Shown here in pieces: positions 17,390 to 25,574 of a stretch of 64,000 nt of DNA. Under the pieces are notes generated by a model. That model saw nothing but the letters and a program-made list of their open reading frames with translations, did not search any database and was not told the DNA's origin. Within the stretch, counting starts at the first letter, position 1. The number at the start of each line of letters is the position of its first letter. Position numbers and translations under genes: made by a program. Origin of the DNA: an uncultured Helicobacter sp. (lineage in GTDB: Bacteria; Campylobacterota; Campylobacteria; Campylobacterales; Helicobacteraceae); contig CALVDZ010000007.1 in assembly GCA_944326445.1 (NCBI GenBank), forward strand, positions 11,165 through 75,164, in the 5' to 3' direction.

Positions 17390-17725
17390 CACGACTCTAA
17401 GAAACTTAGAATCTAGCACAGATTCAGAATCTAGATTTTGATTAGATTCTGTGTGCTCTTTAGATTCTGAATCTGCTTGAGATTCTGTTAGACTAGATTA
17501 TAAGTCCGCACTAGATTCTGAATTTTCCTTACATTCTGCGCTTGGCTTGCTGGGCATTCTAAAATTTCCGATGAGAAATGTGGGTTGCAAGCAAAAGTGG
17601 GAGGGAGCTACCTAGGCGTATGTAACCAAAGCACTTTTGTGCCGCTCCCGCATTTATCGCCAAAACGAAGTTTCTTTAGAAAAGCGCAATGCCTACAAAC
17701 ACAGAAACTAGAATCTATAAATATC

Positions 17726-18397
17726 TCACTCCTCCACCGCAAAACTCCCCTTCGCGTGCGCCTGCAAATACTCCCAAATCAGCTTATCATTAGCCTCTGT
17801 GGGCATTGCAAAGGCGCGCATCGTGCCATAGATCCCCTCCCACTCTTGGATAGTGTGCTCGCTAGGGGCGTGCGCTGCGTGGCACATCGAGCAATTGTCG
17901 TAATACACAAACTCATTTTCACTCCAAAGCGCACTAGAATCTTGCAGCACATCTTGCTTTAGCAGCGCCACCTCTAGCGTATCTGAATCCACCCCGCCGC
18001 TAGTGAATGTGATCGCTGGGCGCATAAACTCCAAATCCCCATAGAGCACTTGGGAATCGCCCTCTTTTTTATACCCCTTGACTTTGAGCACGACATACTC
18101 GCCCATTTGTCGCACTTCCTCGCCACCAAAGCCCTTGATCGTGCTGCCAATGGCGTTTTTGCCTTCACTATCAAACACCCTCACGCCATCTTCTTTGGCA
18201 AAAAAGTGATTATCACCTTTTTTTGCCACTGCCTGCGTCTGCGCGTCCTTTAGGCTAAAGCAAGTATGGCACGAATCTTCCACGCCCGCAAACGCACTGC
18301 CACCAAACGCGCCCGCGCCACTTTTGGATTGAGCCACAAACCCAACCACGCACGCAACTCCAACCACCACAATCCCAAAAATTACTCCTTTTTTCAT
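17726..18397 (-). CDS. Monohaem c-type cytochrome partner of the TorA-like reductase
   Basis: A 223-residue periplasmic protein, membrane-anchored by or exported through an N-terminal hydrophobic segment (MKKGVIFGIVVVGVACVVGF). It has one haem c site, CSMCH, near residue 170. An earlier CHTC near residue 42 (DSCHTCF) is not a CxxCH site. It starts 3 bp after the stop of the molybdoenzyme gene, so the two are one operon. The same pairing is known in Campylobacter jejuni (Cj0264c-Cj0265c), where the cytochrome delivers electrons to an S/N-oxide reductase. That role is inferred here from context. Confidence 0.85.
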   Translation of the reverse strand: MKKGVIFGIVVVGVACVVGFVAQSKSGAGAFGGSAFAGVEDSCHTCFSLKDAQTQAVAKKGDNHFFAKEDGVRVFDSEGKNAIGSTIKGFGGEEVRQMGEYVVLKVKGYKKEGDSQVLYGDLEFMRPAITFTSGGVDSDTLEVALLKQDVLQDSSALWSENEFVYYDNCSMCHAAHAPSEHTIQEWEGIYGTMRAFAMPTEANDKLIWEYLQAHAKGSFAVEE

Positions 18398-18400
18398 AAC

Positions 18401-20794
18401 TTACGCTCCTATGATTTGGGGTGCTGATGAAGACTTGTAGGGCTCTAGCACCTCGTCTTTGCCAAGCTTTCTGATACCCACTAGGCAGGTATTTACCGAT
18501 GTGGCTTGTGCCCAGCGACTTGTCGGACGCGAGCTTGTGAGCACATTGCACGATCCTGCGTTGCAGCGGGGTAGCTCATCGTCTGGATTTTGTGGATCAT
18601 ACCACGCGCCCTCTTGAATCTGCACGACACCCTCGCGGATAAAGTCCGTCACAAACGCCCCCGCAAGCACCGCTCCGCGCTTGTTATACACCTCCACGAC
18701 TTCCCCGTGCTTGATCCCAAGCCTTGCCGCATCTTGCGTGTTGATCACTACTGGCTCGCGCCCTTGGATTTTATACATACCGCGCACCCAAGTGTTGTCA
18801 AGCTGACTATGCACGCGATAGCGCGGGTGGGGCGTGAGCAGATGGAAGGGATAGTCTTTAGATTCTGCGCTGCCTAGGTATTCCTCTGGTTCAAACCACA
18901 TCAAATGCCCCTTGAAATCCACCAAATCCGCCTTTTGGAATTTATCCACAAAGAACTGAATCTTGCCGCTTTGGGTGGCGAGTTTATTGGCTATAGGATC
19001 GGCTCTGAAGTCCGCGTGGCGCACATATTCATACGCCTCCTTGTCGATATCAAACTCCACGAAGCCATCACGCCAAAAAGTCTCAAAATCCTTGAAATTC
19101 ACGCCACTAGAGCTATTGTAGAATTTTTCTATCCATTCCATATAGCTCATACCGCCCGTGTAGCGATTATAGAGCTCCTCGCCACCGAGTTTTTTGCTCA
19201 AATCCGCAAAAATCTCAAAATCGTCCCTATGCTCATAAGTGGGCTCGATAACCTTGCGCATCGCATAAATCACATTGCGTGAGTAAGTCCCCCCGCTTGT
19301 GATATCATCGCGCTCCAGCGTGCAGGTGCTAGGAAATACGACATCTGCCATCTTTGCCATCGGTGTCCACCACGGCTCATGCACGACTACGGTATCCACA
19401 CTCCTAATGGCGCGGATAAGCTCGTTGGTATTAGGATGGTGCCCAAGTAGCGTCGCGCCGCAGCAATAAATCATCTTAATCTCAGGGAATGTGATCACGC
19501 GCCCTTTGAAGTTGATCGACTTGCCCGGATTGAGGATACACTCACTAATGCGACTTGCAGGGATAGAGAAGCCCACGCGATTGCGCCCTTGAGAAAGTCC
19601 GGGAGTCGTCGTGTAGCCGCTATTTGCCTGCCCGCCCCCTGCATAATGCATAGAAAATCCAACGCCCCCGCCGGGCAAGCCAATCTGTCCTATCATACTC
19701 GCAAGCGCGATAAGCCCCCAATCCGCCTGCTCGCCGTATTGTGCGCGCTGCATTGCCCAATTGCCCGCGATAAAGGTGCGTTGTGAGACAAACAAATCCG
19801 CGAGATCTTTAATGCTAGATTCTGAAACTTCGGTGATCTTTGACGCCCACGCTATGTCTTTTGCCACGCCATCGCTCTGCCCTAGGAGATAAGGGAGGAA
19901 TTTATCAAACCCATCGGTGTAGGTCTCTATAAACGCCTTGTCGTATTTGCCGCTTGTGTAGAGATAGTGCATCAACCCAAGCATAAGCGCGACATCGGTA
20001 TTTGGGCGGATTTTTATCCACTGCGCATCAAACATCTGCGCGCTTTCATTGTAGTATGGATCGATACAGATAAATCTAATCCCCGCTTGCTTGTATTGCG
20101 GATAATAGGTATCGTTGAGATGGTTTGGCACGACATAATCGATACGATTGCATTTAAAGAGATCCGCGCCCCACATCACATACACTTTGGTGTGCTTGAT
20201 GATTTGCTCGTGGGTGGTTTGCTGCGAATACACTTCCATATCGCCGATGATATCGCTATTGACGCGCCCTGCCGCGCCATTGCTATACTCTCCATCCGTG
20301 CCCACCGCGCCACCAAGCGCGATATTAAAAAACCTCCCTGCCACACTATTGGCATTATGCAATCGCCCCACGTGCCCCCAGCCACCATAGGCGGCGTTGT
20401 AGATATTCTCCCGTGGCGTGGCTTTTATCTTTTGTGCCACAAGCTCTAGGGCAGTATCCCAATCCACGCGCACAAAGGGCTCCCTGCCGCGCATATGCGG
20501 ATTGTTTTTGCCCTCTAGAAATCCTTTGCGCACGCACGGATACTTCACGCGTGAATCTGTATAAACTCTATCGATCATAGATTCTATCATCACGCTTGGA
20601 TTTTTGTCCTGTGGGCTTTTGAGCACCTCGACAAACTTCCCATCTTTTACCTTTGCGATAAATGGACCAAAGTGCGTGGCGTGCGGGATAAGCTGAATAT
20701 CATTTATCGCACCAGCTGCTTTGAGAGAAGACAGAGAGCTCGAGAGAGCGAGAGAAACCATCGCCGAGTTTTTGAGCATATCGCGTCTTGTCAT
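18401..20794 (-). CDS. TorA/BisC-type molybdopterin S/N-oxide reductase, Tat-exported
   Basis: This is a 797-residue periplasmic DMSO-reductase-family enzyme that would reduce TMAO, DMSO, methionine sulfoxide or similar. The Tat signal is TRRDMLK (residues 2-8) followed by a hydrophobic stretch ending near LKAAGA. The Cys cluster for an N-terminal iron-sulfur centre is absent, as in TorA/BisC/DorA. Molybdopterin-guanine-dinucleotide binding segments include YNAAYGGWGHVGRLHNANSVAGRF, YVMWGADLFKCN and the C-terminal LTPHPRYRVHSQLDN. A strong AGGAGGGG site precedes ATG 20794. Electrons probably come through the downstream cytochrome. Exact substrate is unknown. Confidence 0.9.
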   Translation of the reverse strand: MTRRDMLKNSAMVSLALSSSLSSLKAAGAINDIQLIPHATHFGPFIAKVKDGKFVEVLKSPQDKNPSVMIESMIDRVYTDSRVKYPCVRKGFLEGKNNPHMRGREPFVRVDWDTALELVAQKIKATPRENIYNAAYGGWGHVGRLHNANSVAGRFFNIALGGAVGTDGEYSNGAAGRVNSDIIGDMEVYSQQTTHEQIIKHTKVYVMWGADLFKCNRIDYVVPNHLNDTYYPQYKQAGIRFICIDPYYNESAQMFDAQWIKIRPNTDVALMLGLMHYLYTSGKYDKAFIETYTDGFDKFLPYLLGQSDGVAKDIAWASKITEVSESSIKDLADLFVSQRTFIAGNWAMQRAQYGEQADWGLIALASMIGQIGLPGGGVGFSMHYAGGGQANSGYTTTPGLSQGRNRVGFSIPASRISECILNPGKSINFKGRVITFPEIKMIYCCGATLLGHHPNTNELIRAIRSVDTVVVHEPWWTPMAKMADVVFPSTCTLERDDITSGGTYSRNVIYAMRKVIEPTYEHRDDFEIFADLSKKLGGEELYNRYTGGMSYMEWIEKFYNSSSGVNFKDFETFWRDGFVEFDIDKEAYEYVRHADFRADPIANKLATQSGKIQFFVDKFQKADLVDFKGHLMWFEPEEYLGSAESKDYPFHLLTPHPRYRVHSQLDNTWVRGMYKIQGREPVVINTQDAARLGIKHGEVVEVYNKRGAVLAGAFVTDFIREGVVQIQEGAWYDPQNPDDELPRCNAGSCNVLTSSRPTSRWAQATSVNTCLVGIRKLGKDEVLEPYKSSSAPQIIGA

Positions 20795-20827
20795 ATTAAC
20801 CCCTCCTGTTTTTGAAAGTAAAGGGGG

Positions 20828-20839
20828 GCATTATAATGC
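20828..20839 (-). promoter_or_regulatory. -10 region and palindrome upstream of the torA-like gene
   Basis: The perfect 12-bp palindrome GCATTATAATGC contains a TATAAT -10 box readable on the minus strand, about 35 bp before the start codon of the reductase gene. The symmetry could also serve a regulator. Confidence 0.5.
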
Positions 20840-20870
20840 GTCTAGCAAAAAAGTAAAGGTATATAAAAAT

Positions 20871-21659
20871 TTAGCGTTTTAGTCCATTGACGACTTGGAG
20901 CATAGAATCTGCAGTTTGAATCGTCTTAGAATTTGCCTCATAGGCTCTCTGTCCCGTGATTAAGTCCGTCATCTCTTCTACGAGTTTGACATTGCTTAGC
21001 TCGATAAAGCCCTGTCGGAGCTGCCCAAACCCATCTAAGCCCGGCACGCCTGCGATTGGCTCGCCCGAAGCGTTGGTGTTGATGAGCAGATTATCGCCTA
21101 GTGCGTGCAAGCCTGCGGGATTGACAAAATTTACAATCTCAATTTGCCCTAGCACATTTATCTCTGTTTGGTTGCCCTCAATCACGCTCACCGTGCCATC
21201 GGTGCCTATGTTAATCTGTGTGGTGTTCTCGGGGATTGTGATATTTGGGATAAGCGGGTAGCCATCGGGCGTTACGACATTGCCCTCGCTATCGAGCTTG
21301 AAGCTCCCCGCGCGCGTGTAGGCGATATTGCCATCGGGGAGCTGAATCTGAAAAAACCCATTGCCCGTAATGGCAATATCGAGGTTGTTTTCTGTCTCTT
21401 TTGGGTGCCCTTGTGAGAAGAGTTTTTGCACCGAGATGGGACGCACCCCAATCCCCACTTCTATGCCCGTTGGCGAGATAGTCGTCTCACTTGTGGAAGT
21501 CCCAGCGTATTGCAGCACTTGATAAAACAAATCCGCAAATTCCGCGCGCTGCTTTTTGTAGCCTATGGTATTGACATTGGCGATGTTGTTTGAGGTGGTG
21601 TCGATTTGTAACTGCTGTCCTAGCATACCCGTGGTGGCGGTGTAGAGAGATCTCATCAT
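20871..21659 (-). CDS. flgG: Flagellar distal rod protein FlgG
   Basis: FlgG forms the distal rod of the flagellar basal body. The conserved N-terminus MMRSLYTATTGM and the rod-family block DTTSNNIANVNTIGYKK are clear. The C-terminal EMTDLITGQRAYEANSKTIQTADSMLQVVNGLKR-type helix is also typical. I start at ATG 21659 (262 aa), with AAGGA six nt before, rather than TTG 21665. A sigma-54-type promoter lies upstream at 21715-21728. The gene stands apart from other flagellar genes in this window, between torA and a divergent membrane-protein gene. Confidence 0.94.
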   Translation of the reverse strand: MMRSLYTATTGMLGQQLQIDTTSNNIANVNTIGYKKQRAEFADLFYQVLQYAGTSTSETTISPTGIEVGIGVRPISVQKLFSQGHPKETENNLDIAITGNGFFQIQLPDGNIAYTRAGSFKLDSEGNVVTPDGYPLIPNITIPENTTQINIGTDGTVSVIEGNQTEINVLGQIEIVNFVNPAGLHALGDNLLINTNASGEPIAGVPGLDGFGQLRQGFIELSNVKLVEEMTDLITGQRAYEANSKTIQTADSMLQVVNGLKR

Positions 21660-21682
21660 AGGCAATCCTTAATAAGGCGTGA

Positions 21683-21696
21683 TGGCATTTGTGCCA
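21683..21696. promoter_or_regulatory. Small palindrome in flgG leader
   Basis: TGGCA-tttg-TGCCA lies between the sigma-54 promoter and the flgG start. It may be an operator or merely a hairpin in the leader. Confidence 0.3.
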
Positions 21697-21713
21697 AAAA
21701 TATAGAATCTAAA

Positions 21714-21729
21714 AGCAAAAGTAATTCCT
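21714..21729 (-). promoter_or_regulatory. Sigma-54 promoter for flgG
   Basis: The minus strand reads GGAATTACTTTTGCTTT, an exact GG-N10-GC (GG at 21728-21727, GC at 21716-21715) with the TTTTGCTTT element. It is nearly identical to the flaB promoter at 56386-56399. Confidence 0.65.
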
Positions 21730-21755
21730 TTAATATCCCATAAGAGAAAATGTAT

Positions 21756-21761
21756 TATAAT
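21756..21761 (+). promoter_or_regulatory. -10 box for the TRIC-like gene
   Basis: GTATTATAATCCC contains TATAAT 33 bp before ATG 21795, on the plus strand, divergent from flgG. Confidence 0.5.
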
Positions 21762-21794
21762 CCCTGCCTAGACTACAATTCCCAAAGGCGTGAG

Positions 21795-22442
21795 ATGTCC
21801 TACCCTATCAGCGATACTGCGTTGTTGCACACACTTTTTGTTATTGGTATCAGTGTCGAAGCTATCACGGGTGCGCTCGCAGCGGGCAGGCACAAAATGG
21901 ATCTCTTTGGCGTGATGTTTATCGCGCTAGTTACCGCTATTGGCGGGGGATCTATCCGCGATGTGCTACTTGGGACTTATCCGCTCACTTGGGTAGAAAA
22001 CCCGATGTATGTGATCATCATCTGTGTGTGTGCGATCCTCACCACCCTTATCCCCAAAAAACTCGTGCGTTTTGAAAAGCTCTTCTTAAGCCTCGATGCG
22101 CTTGGCTTGGTGGTGTTTAGTATCATCGGGGCGCAGGTGGCGATGAAGCACGATCACGGGCTTATCATCGCAGTGAGCGCGGCGTGTATCACGGGGATTT
22201 TTGGCGGGATTTTGCGCGATATTTTTTGCAATCGTATCCCGCTGGTGTTTCAAAAGGAACTCTATGCGGGCGTGAGTATGATCGCAGCGACTTTGTATTA
22301 CACGCTTGTGGTGGGATTGGGGGTAGATTCACTAATCGCCGTGCTCATCACGCTCGTGTTTGGCACGCTTTTGCGCCTCTTTGCTATCCGCTACAAGCTC
22401 AATCTCCCCACATTCTCGTATGATGATACGCACAAACAATAA
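21795..22442 (+). CDS. TRIC/UPF0126 family membrane protein
   Basis: A 215-residue inner-membrane protein of the UPF0126 (YicG/YadS) family, prokaryotic relatives of trimeric intracellular cation channels. It has about seven hydrophobic segments and the family's internal duplication. Each half carries a GG-x-x-RD signature: AIGGGSIRDVLLG in the first and GIFGGILRDIF in the second. I start at ATG 21795, since AAAGG lies just upstream; the longer open frame from 21750 has no homology. It is 11 bp upstream of dnaX and may share its transcript. The transported ion or solute is unknown. Confidence 0.85.
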   Translation: MSYPISDTALLHTLFVIGISVEAITGALAAGRHKMDLFGVMFIALVTAIGGGSIRDVLLGTYPLTWVENPMYVIIICVCAILTTLIPKKLVRFEKLFLSLDALGLVVFSIIGAQVAMKHDHGLIIAVSAACITGIFGGILRDIFCNRIPLVFQKELYAGVSMIAATLYYTLVVGLGVDSLIAVLITLVFGTLLRLFAIRYKLNLPTFSYDDTHKQ

Positions 22443-22453
22443 TGGAGTGATTT

Positions 22454-24421
22454 ATGTCCTTAGCCCTTGCTCTAAAATACCGCCCCACGACTTTTGAAGA
22501 CTTAATCGGGCAGCACGCCGTCTCCCAAACCCTCTCCCTCGCACTAGATTCTAAACATATCTCACACGCCTATCTTTTTAGTGGTTTGCGCGGTAGTGGC
22601 AAGACAAGCTCGGCGCGGATTTTCTCGCGCTCTCTGCAGTGTGATAATGGGCCCACTTCAAAGCCCTGTGGCGAGTGCCAAAACTGCAAAGCCGCGCTGG
22701 AGGGCAGGCATTTAGACATTATCGAGATGGACGCTGCCTCTAGCCGCAAGATTGATGATATCCGCGACTTAATCGAGCAGACAAAATACCGCCCCGCCTT
22801 TGGACGCTATAAGATTTTTATCATCGATGAGGTGCATATGCTCACGCGCGAGGCGTTTAACGCGCTCCTAAAGACGCTTGAGGAGCCGCCAGAGTATGTG
22901 AAATTTATCCTCGCTACAACCGATCCGCTCAAGCTCCCGCCCACGATTTTGAGCCGCACGCAGCATTTTCGCTTTAAGCAAATCCCCCAACGCCTCGTAG
23001 TCGAGCACATCGCGCATATTTTGGACAAAGAGCAGGTGCGCTATGAGACAAAAGCTCTCGAGATCATCGCGCGCAGCGGCTCTGGGAGCTTGCGCGATAC
23101 ACTCACACTGCTCGATCAGGCGATTATTTTTTGTAAAAACAACATCGATACAAGCGGCGTAACCGATATGCTAGGCATTGTCGATCCCCAGATTTTTAGC
23201 ACGCTTTTTGGCGATCTTTTAGCGCAGAATTTTGAGCACGTCAAAGAGAGTATGGGGGCGTTGCAAGAGTATGAAAGCGAGATGATTTTAGATGAGATGA
23301 TGCTTTTTTTAAAAGATCGTCTTTTGGCTAACGACAAGGCATTCCCCCCGCTTATTTTGGATAGGTTTTTTAGAATCTTAGTGGATTCTAAAATCCTGCT
23401 CACACACAATACCGATGGGAGTTTCGTGCTTTTGCTCACTTTGCTAAAAATGCAAGAAGCCCTAAAGATAAAAGAAGTCGATGCGATGATTGCGGATTTG
23501 GAAGCCCAGATTTTTGCCACGCCAAAGCCACAGCAGGGCACTCCTAGCACGCACACGAGCGCGCCATCTCTGGTGCAATCTCGCGCGCCATCTCTGGTGC
23601 AAGCCACGGGCCAAGCTCCGATTCAAACCTCTCAAGCCCCTTTGCAAGCCCCCAAGATTCAAAGTCCTTTTGAGATTCTCACCCAAAAGCTCTATGATAG
23701 GAATTTTGAGCTAGGCGAGTGCTTTGCGCGGTGCGTGAGCTTTGTGAGCTTTGAGGGCGACACACTCACTTGGCATTCAAGCGCGGTGGGCGAGGATAGG
23801 GAGCGGCTAGCTAAGCATTTTGAGATTATCAAAGCCTTTGTGGCGCAAGTCTTTGGCGCGCAGACTAAAATCAGCGCCCAAAAGCTCCCGCCCACGCCAC
23901 AGCCCCAATCCTCACAAATGGCGCAGGGTATGGCAGCACAGGGGCAAATGGCACAGGAACAAGCCACGCAGGGGGCGCAGATTGAAACCACGCACGATAT
24001 GGCGCGAGATATGGGGGCGCGGGCGGATTCTCTAGATTCACAAAATACACAGACAATCACAGAATCTACAGAATCTAGCGCGCTAGATTCACAAGCCACG
24101 CCACCACAGGAGGCGCAAAAACCACAAGCCCCACAGCCAACGCCACAAGAGGCGCAAGCAAAAGGGCAATCAGAAGCACAAGCCCCACAGGCGGTAGAAC
24201 AAGAAGCAGAGAGTGAAACAGGGCGTGAGAGTGCCAAAGATCCTCAAGCATTGCAAGAATCTAAAGAATCCCACGAAGCCAAAGATTCTCAAGAGCCCCA
24301 AGATTCCCAAAGTCTGCCAAAAAGCCAAAAGGAGCAAGATAGGGAGTTTATGGAGCACAACAAAGAGATTGTCGCAAGCCTTGAGGCGCATTTGGGGATT
24401 AAAGATTATTTCAAATCATAG
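22454..24421 (+). CDS. dnaX: DNA polymerase III subunit gamma/tau
   Basis: DnaX is the ATPase of the clamp loader. The AAA+ core shows P-loop GLRGSGKT (residues 43-50 or so), a zinc-binding cysteine cluster (CDNG...CGECQNC), Walker B IDEVHM, sensor 1 with TTDPLKLPPTILSRTQHF, and sensor 2 GSGSLRD. After about residue 355 it becomes a long low-complexity tail rich in Q, A, P, E and S, which contains many copies of the local word AGAATCT. Only the final 20 residues look ordered again. The order dnaX-tsaE-lptB-rpoN is shared with H. pylori. Confidence 0.94.
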   Translation: MSLALALKYRPTTFEDLIGQHAVSQTLSLALDSKHISHAYLFSGLRGSGKTSSARIFSRSLQCDNGPTSKPCGECQNCKAALEGRHLDIIEMDAASSRKIDDIRDLIEQTKYRPAFGRYKIFIIDEVHMLTREAFNALLKTLEEPPEYVKFILATTDPLKLPPTILSRTQHFRFKQIPQRLVVEHIAHILDKEQVRYETKALEIIARSGSGSLRDTLTLLDQAIIFCKNNIDTSGVTDMLGIVDPQIFSTLFGDLLAQNFEHVKESMGALQEYESEMILDEMMLFLKDRLLANDKAFPPLILDRFFRILVDSKILLTHNTDGSFVLLLTLLKMQEALKIKEVDAMIADLEAQIFATPKPQQGTPSTHTSAPSLVQSRAPSLVQATGQAPIQTSQAPLQAPKIQSPFEILTQKLYDRNFELGECFARCVSFVSFEGDTLTWHSSAVGEDRERLAKHFEIIKAFVAQVFGAQTKISAQKLPPTPQPQSSQMAQGMAAQGQMAQEQATQGAQIETTHDMARDMGARADSLDSQNTQTITESTESSALDSQATPPQEAQKPQAPQPTPQEAQAKGQSEAQAPQAVEQEAESETGRESAKDPQALQESKESHEAKDSQEPQDSQSLPKSQKEQDREFMEHNKEIVASLEAHLGIKDYFKS

Positions 24422-24442
24422 AATCTATATAAAGGAGACAAA

Positions 24443-24859
24443 ATGACATTTACGCTAACACAAGAGCAGCTAGAGCCACTTTGTGAGTATCTGCATTCGC
24501 TCACGCAGGGGAAGGAGAGGATATTTTTTTTGCTAAATGGCGATTTGGGGAGTGGCAAAACCACGCTTGTGAGGGAGTTTGTGCGCTATAGGGGCGGCAG
24601 AGATGAGGTGAGCTCGCCCACCTTTAGCCTCTCACAGGATTATGATGGTATTTTTCACTACGATTTTTATCAAAAAGAATACAACCACCTCCTAGAACTC
24701 GGGTTTATCGAGCTTTTTGAGCGTGAGGGCGTGCATTTTATCGAGTGGGCAAGCGTGGGTATCAAGGAGCTTTTGAAAAAATGCCAATTTACAATAGTGC
24801 GCGTGGATATCACGCCGCTAGATTCTGCACAAAGGGAGTATAAAATCAGCGATGAATAA
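24443..24859 (+). CDS. tsaE: tRNA threonylcarbamoyladenosine biosynthesis ATPase TsaE
   Basis: TsaE works with TsaB and TsaD to make t6A37 in ANN-decoding tRNAs. It is a small P-loop protein: Walker A GDLGSGKTT near residue 35, then the family's SSPTFSLSQDY switch segment, the FHYDFYQ strand and FIEWAS. Length 138 aa is typical. AAGGAG precedes the ATG. The stop overlaps the lptB start by 8 bp, so translation is coupled. Confidence 0.92.
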   Translation: MTFTLTQEQLEPLCEYLHSLTQGKERIFFLLNGDLGSGKTTLVREFVRYRGGRDEVSSPTFSLSQDYDGIFHYDFYQKEYNHLLELGFIELFEREGVHFIEWASVGIKELLKKCQFTIVRVDITPLDSAQREYKISDE

Positions 24860-25574
24860 GCTACAAGCGCGCAACCTAAGCAAACAAATCAAAAAAACAA
24901 AAATCGTCAATGACATCTCGCTAGAAGTCAGCAGCAAGGAAGTCGTGGGATTATTAGGACCAAATGGTGCGGGCAAAACCACGACTTTTTATATGATATG
25001 CGGGCTTTTGCACCCAAGCTCTGGCGCGGTGTATCTCAATGGACACGACATCACCAAGCTCCCCCTGCACGCGCGCTCCAATATGGGCATAGGCTACCTC
25101 CCACAAGAATCGAGTATTTTTAAGGATTTGAGCGTGGAGCAAAACCTCATACTTGCCGCCGAGGCGAGTATCAAAAGTGCTAAGGAGCGCAAAATCCGCA
25201 TAGAAAAAATGCTAGAGGAATTTAACATCGAGCCAATCCGCGCTAGAAAGGGCGTGAGCCTAAGCGGCGGGGAGCGCAGACGAGTAGAAATCGCACGGGC
25301 GTTAGTCAAAAATCCCAAGTTTGTGCTGCTTGATGAGCCATTTGCGGGAGTGGATCCCAAGGCGGTGGTGGATATACAAAACATCATCTTAAAGCTTATC
25401 GAGCTTGACATCGGCGTGCTGATTACGGATCATAATGTGCGTGAAACCCTATCTGTGTGCCACAGAAGCTATGTGATAAAAAGCGGCGCGCTGCTAGCTA
25501 GCGGCAATGCCGAAGAGATCTACCAAAACGCGCTTGTGCGCAAATACTACTTAGGAGAGCATTTCAAAGTATGA
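24852..25574 (+). CDS. lptB: Lipopolysaccharide export ATPase LptB
   Basis: LptB powers LptFG in extracting LPS from the inner membrane. Visible motifs are Walker A GPNGAGKTT, the Q-loop in GYLPQESSIFKDLSVEQN (the typical LptB wording), signature LSGGERRR, Walker B FVLLDEPFAGVDP and the switch ITDHNVRET. 240 aa is the normal length. It overlaps tsaE upstream by 8 bp and rpoN downstream by 4 bp. lptB-rpoN adjacency is common in proteobacteria. Confidence 0.94.
   Translation: MNKLQARNLSKQIKKTKIVNDISLEVSSKEVVGLLGPNGAGKTTTFYMICGLLHPSSGAVYLNGHDITKLPLHARSNMGIGYLPQESSIFKDLSVEQNLILAAEASIKSAKERKIRIEKMLEEFNIEPIRARKGVSLSGGERRRVEIARALVKNPKFVLLDEPFAGVDPKAVVDIQNIILKLIELDIGVLITDHNVRETLSVCHRSYVIKSGALLASGNAEEIYQNALVRKYYLGEHFKV

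Larger units (their letters stand above)
16807..17690. repeat. Composite palindromic repeat element, copy E2
   Basis: The most complete copy. Order: hairpin H (16819-16945) with outer stem GGAAATTC/GAATTTCC, second stem TTTGAATG/CATTCAAA and apical CTACC-GCCTAA-GGTAG; AGAATCT-rich tract T (16946-17090); a small hairpin (17184-17197); module B (17213-17389); T inverted (17400-17555); and hairpin H inverted (17573-17655) with stems AAATGtGGG/CCCgCATTT and CAAAAGTG/CACTTTTG. It fills the gap between the TonB receptor start and the cytochrome gene end. Open frames such as 16786-17088 and 17091-17441 are products of the repeat and are not called. No other gene is seen here. Confidence 0.8.

Noticed and set aside
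16786..17441. Open frames on both strands in E2
   Set aside because: They coincide with inverted repeat arms, and copies in E1 and E3 do not keep the same reading frames or ends.
13560..17690. CRISPR array
   Set aside because: The repeats are long, few, partly inverted and not separated by uniform spacers; no cas gene is present.
24521..24545. T8 run in tsaE as a phase-variation tract
   Set aside because: The gene is essential in most bacteria and short T runs are common here; no reason to expect switching.
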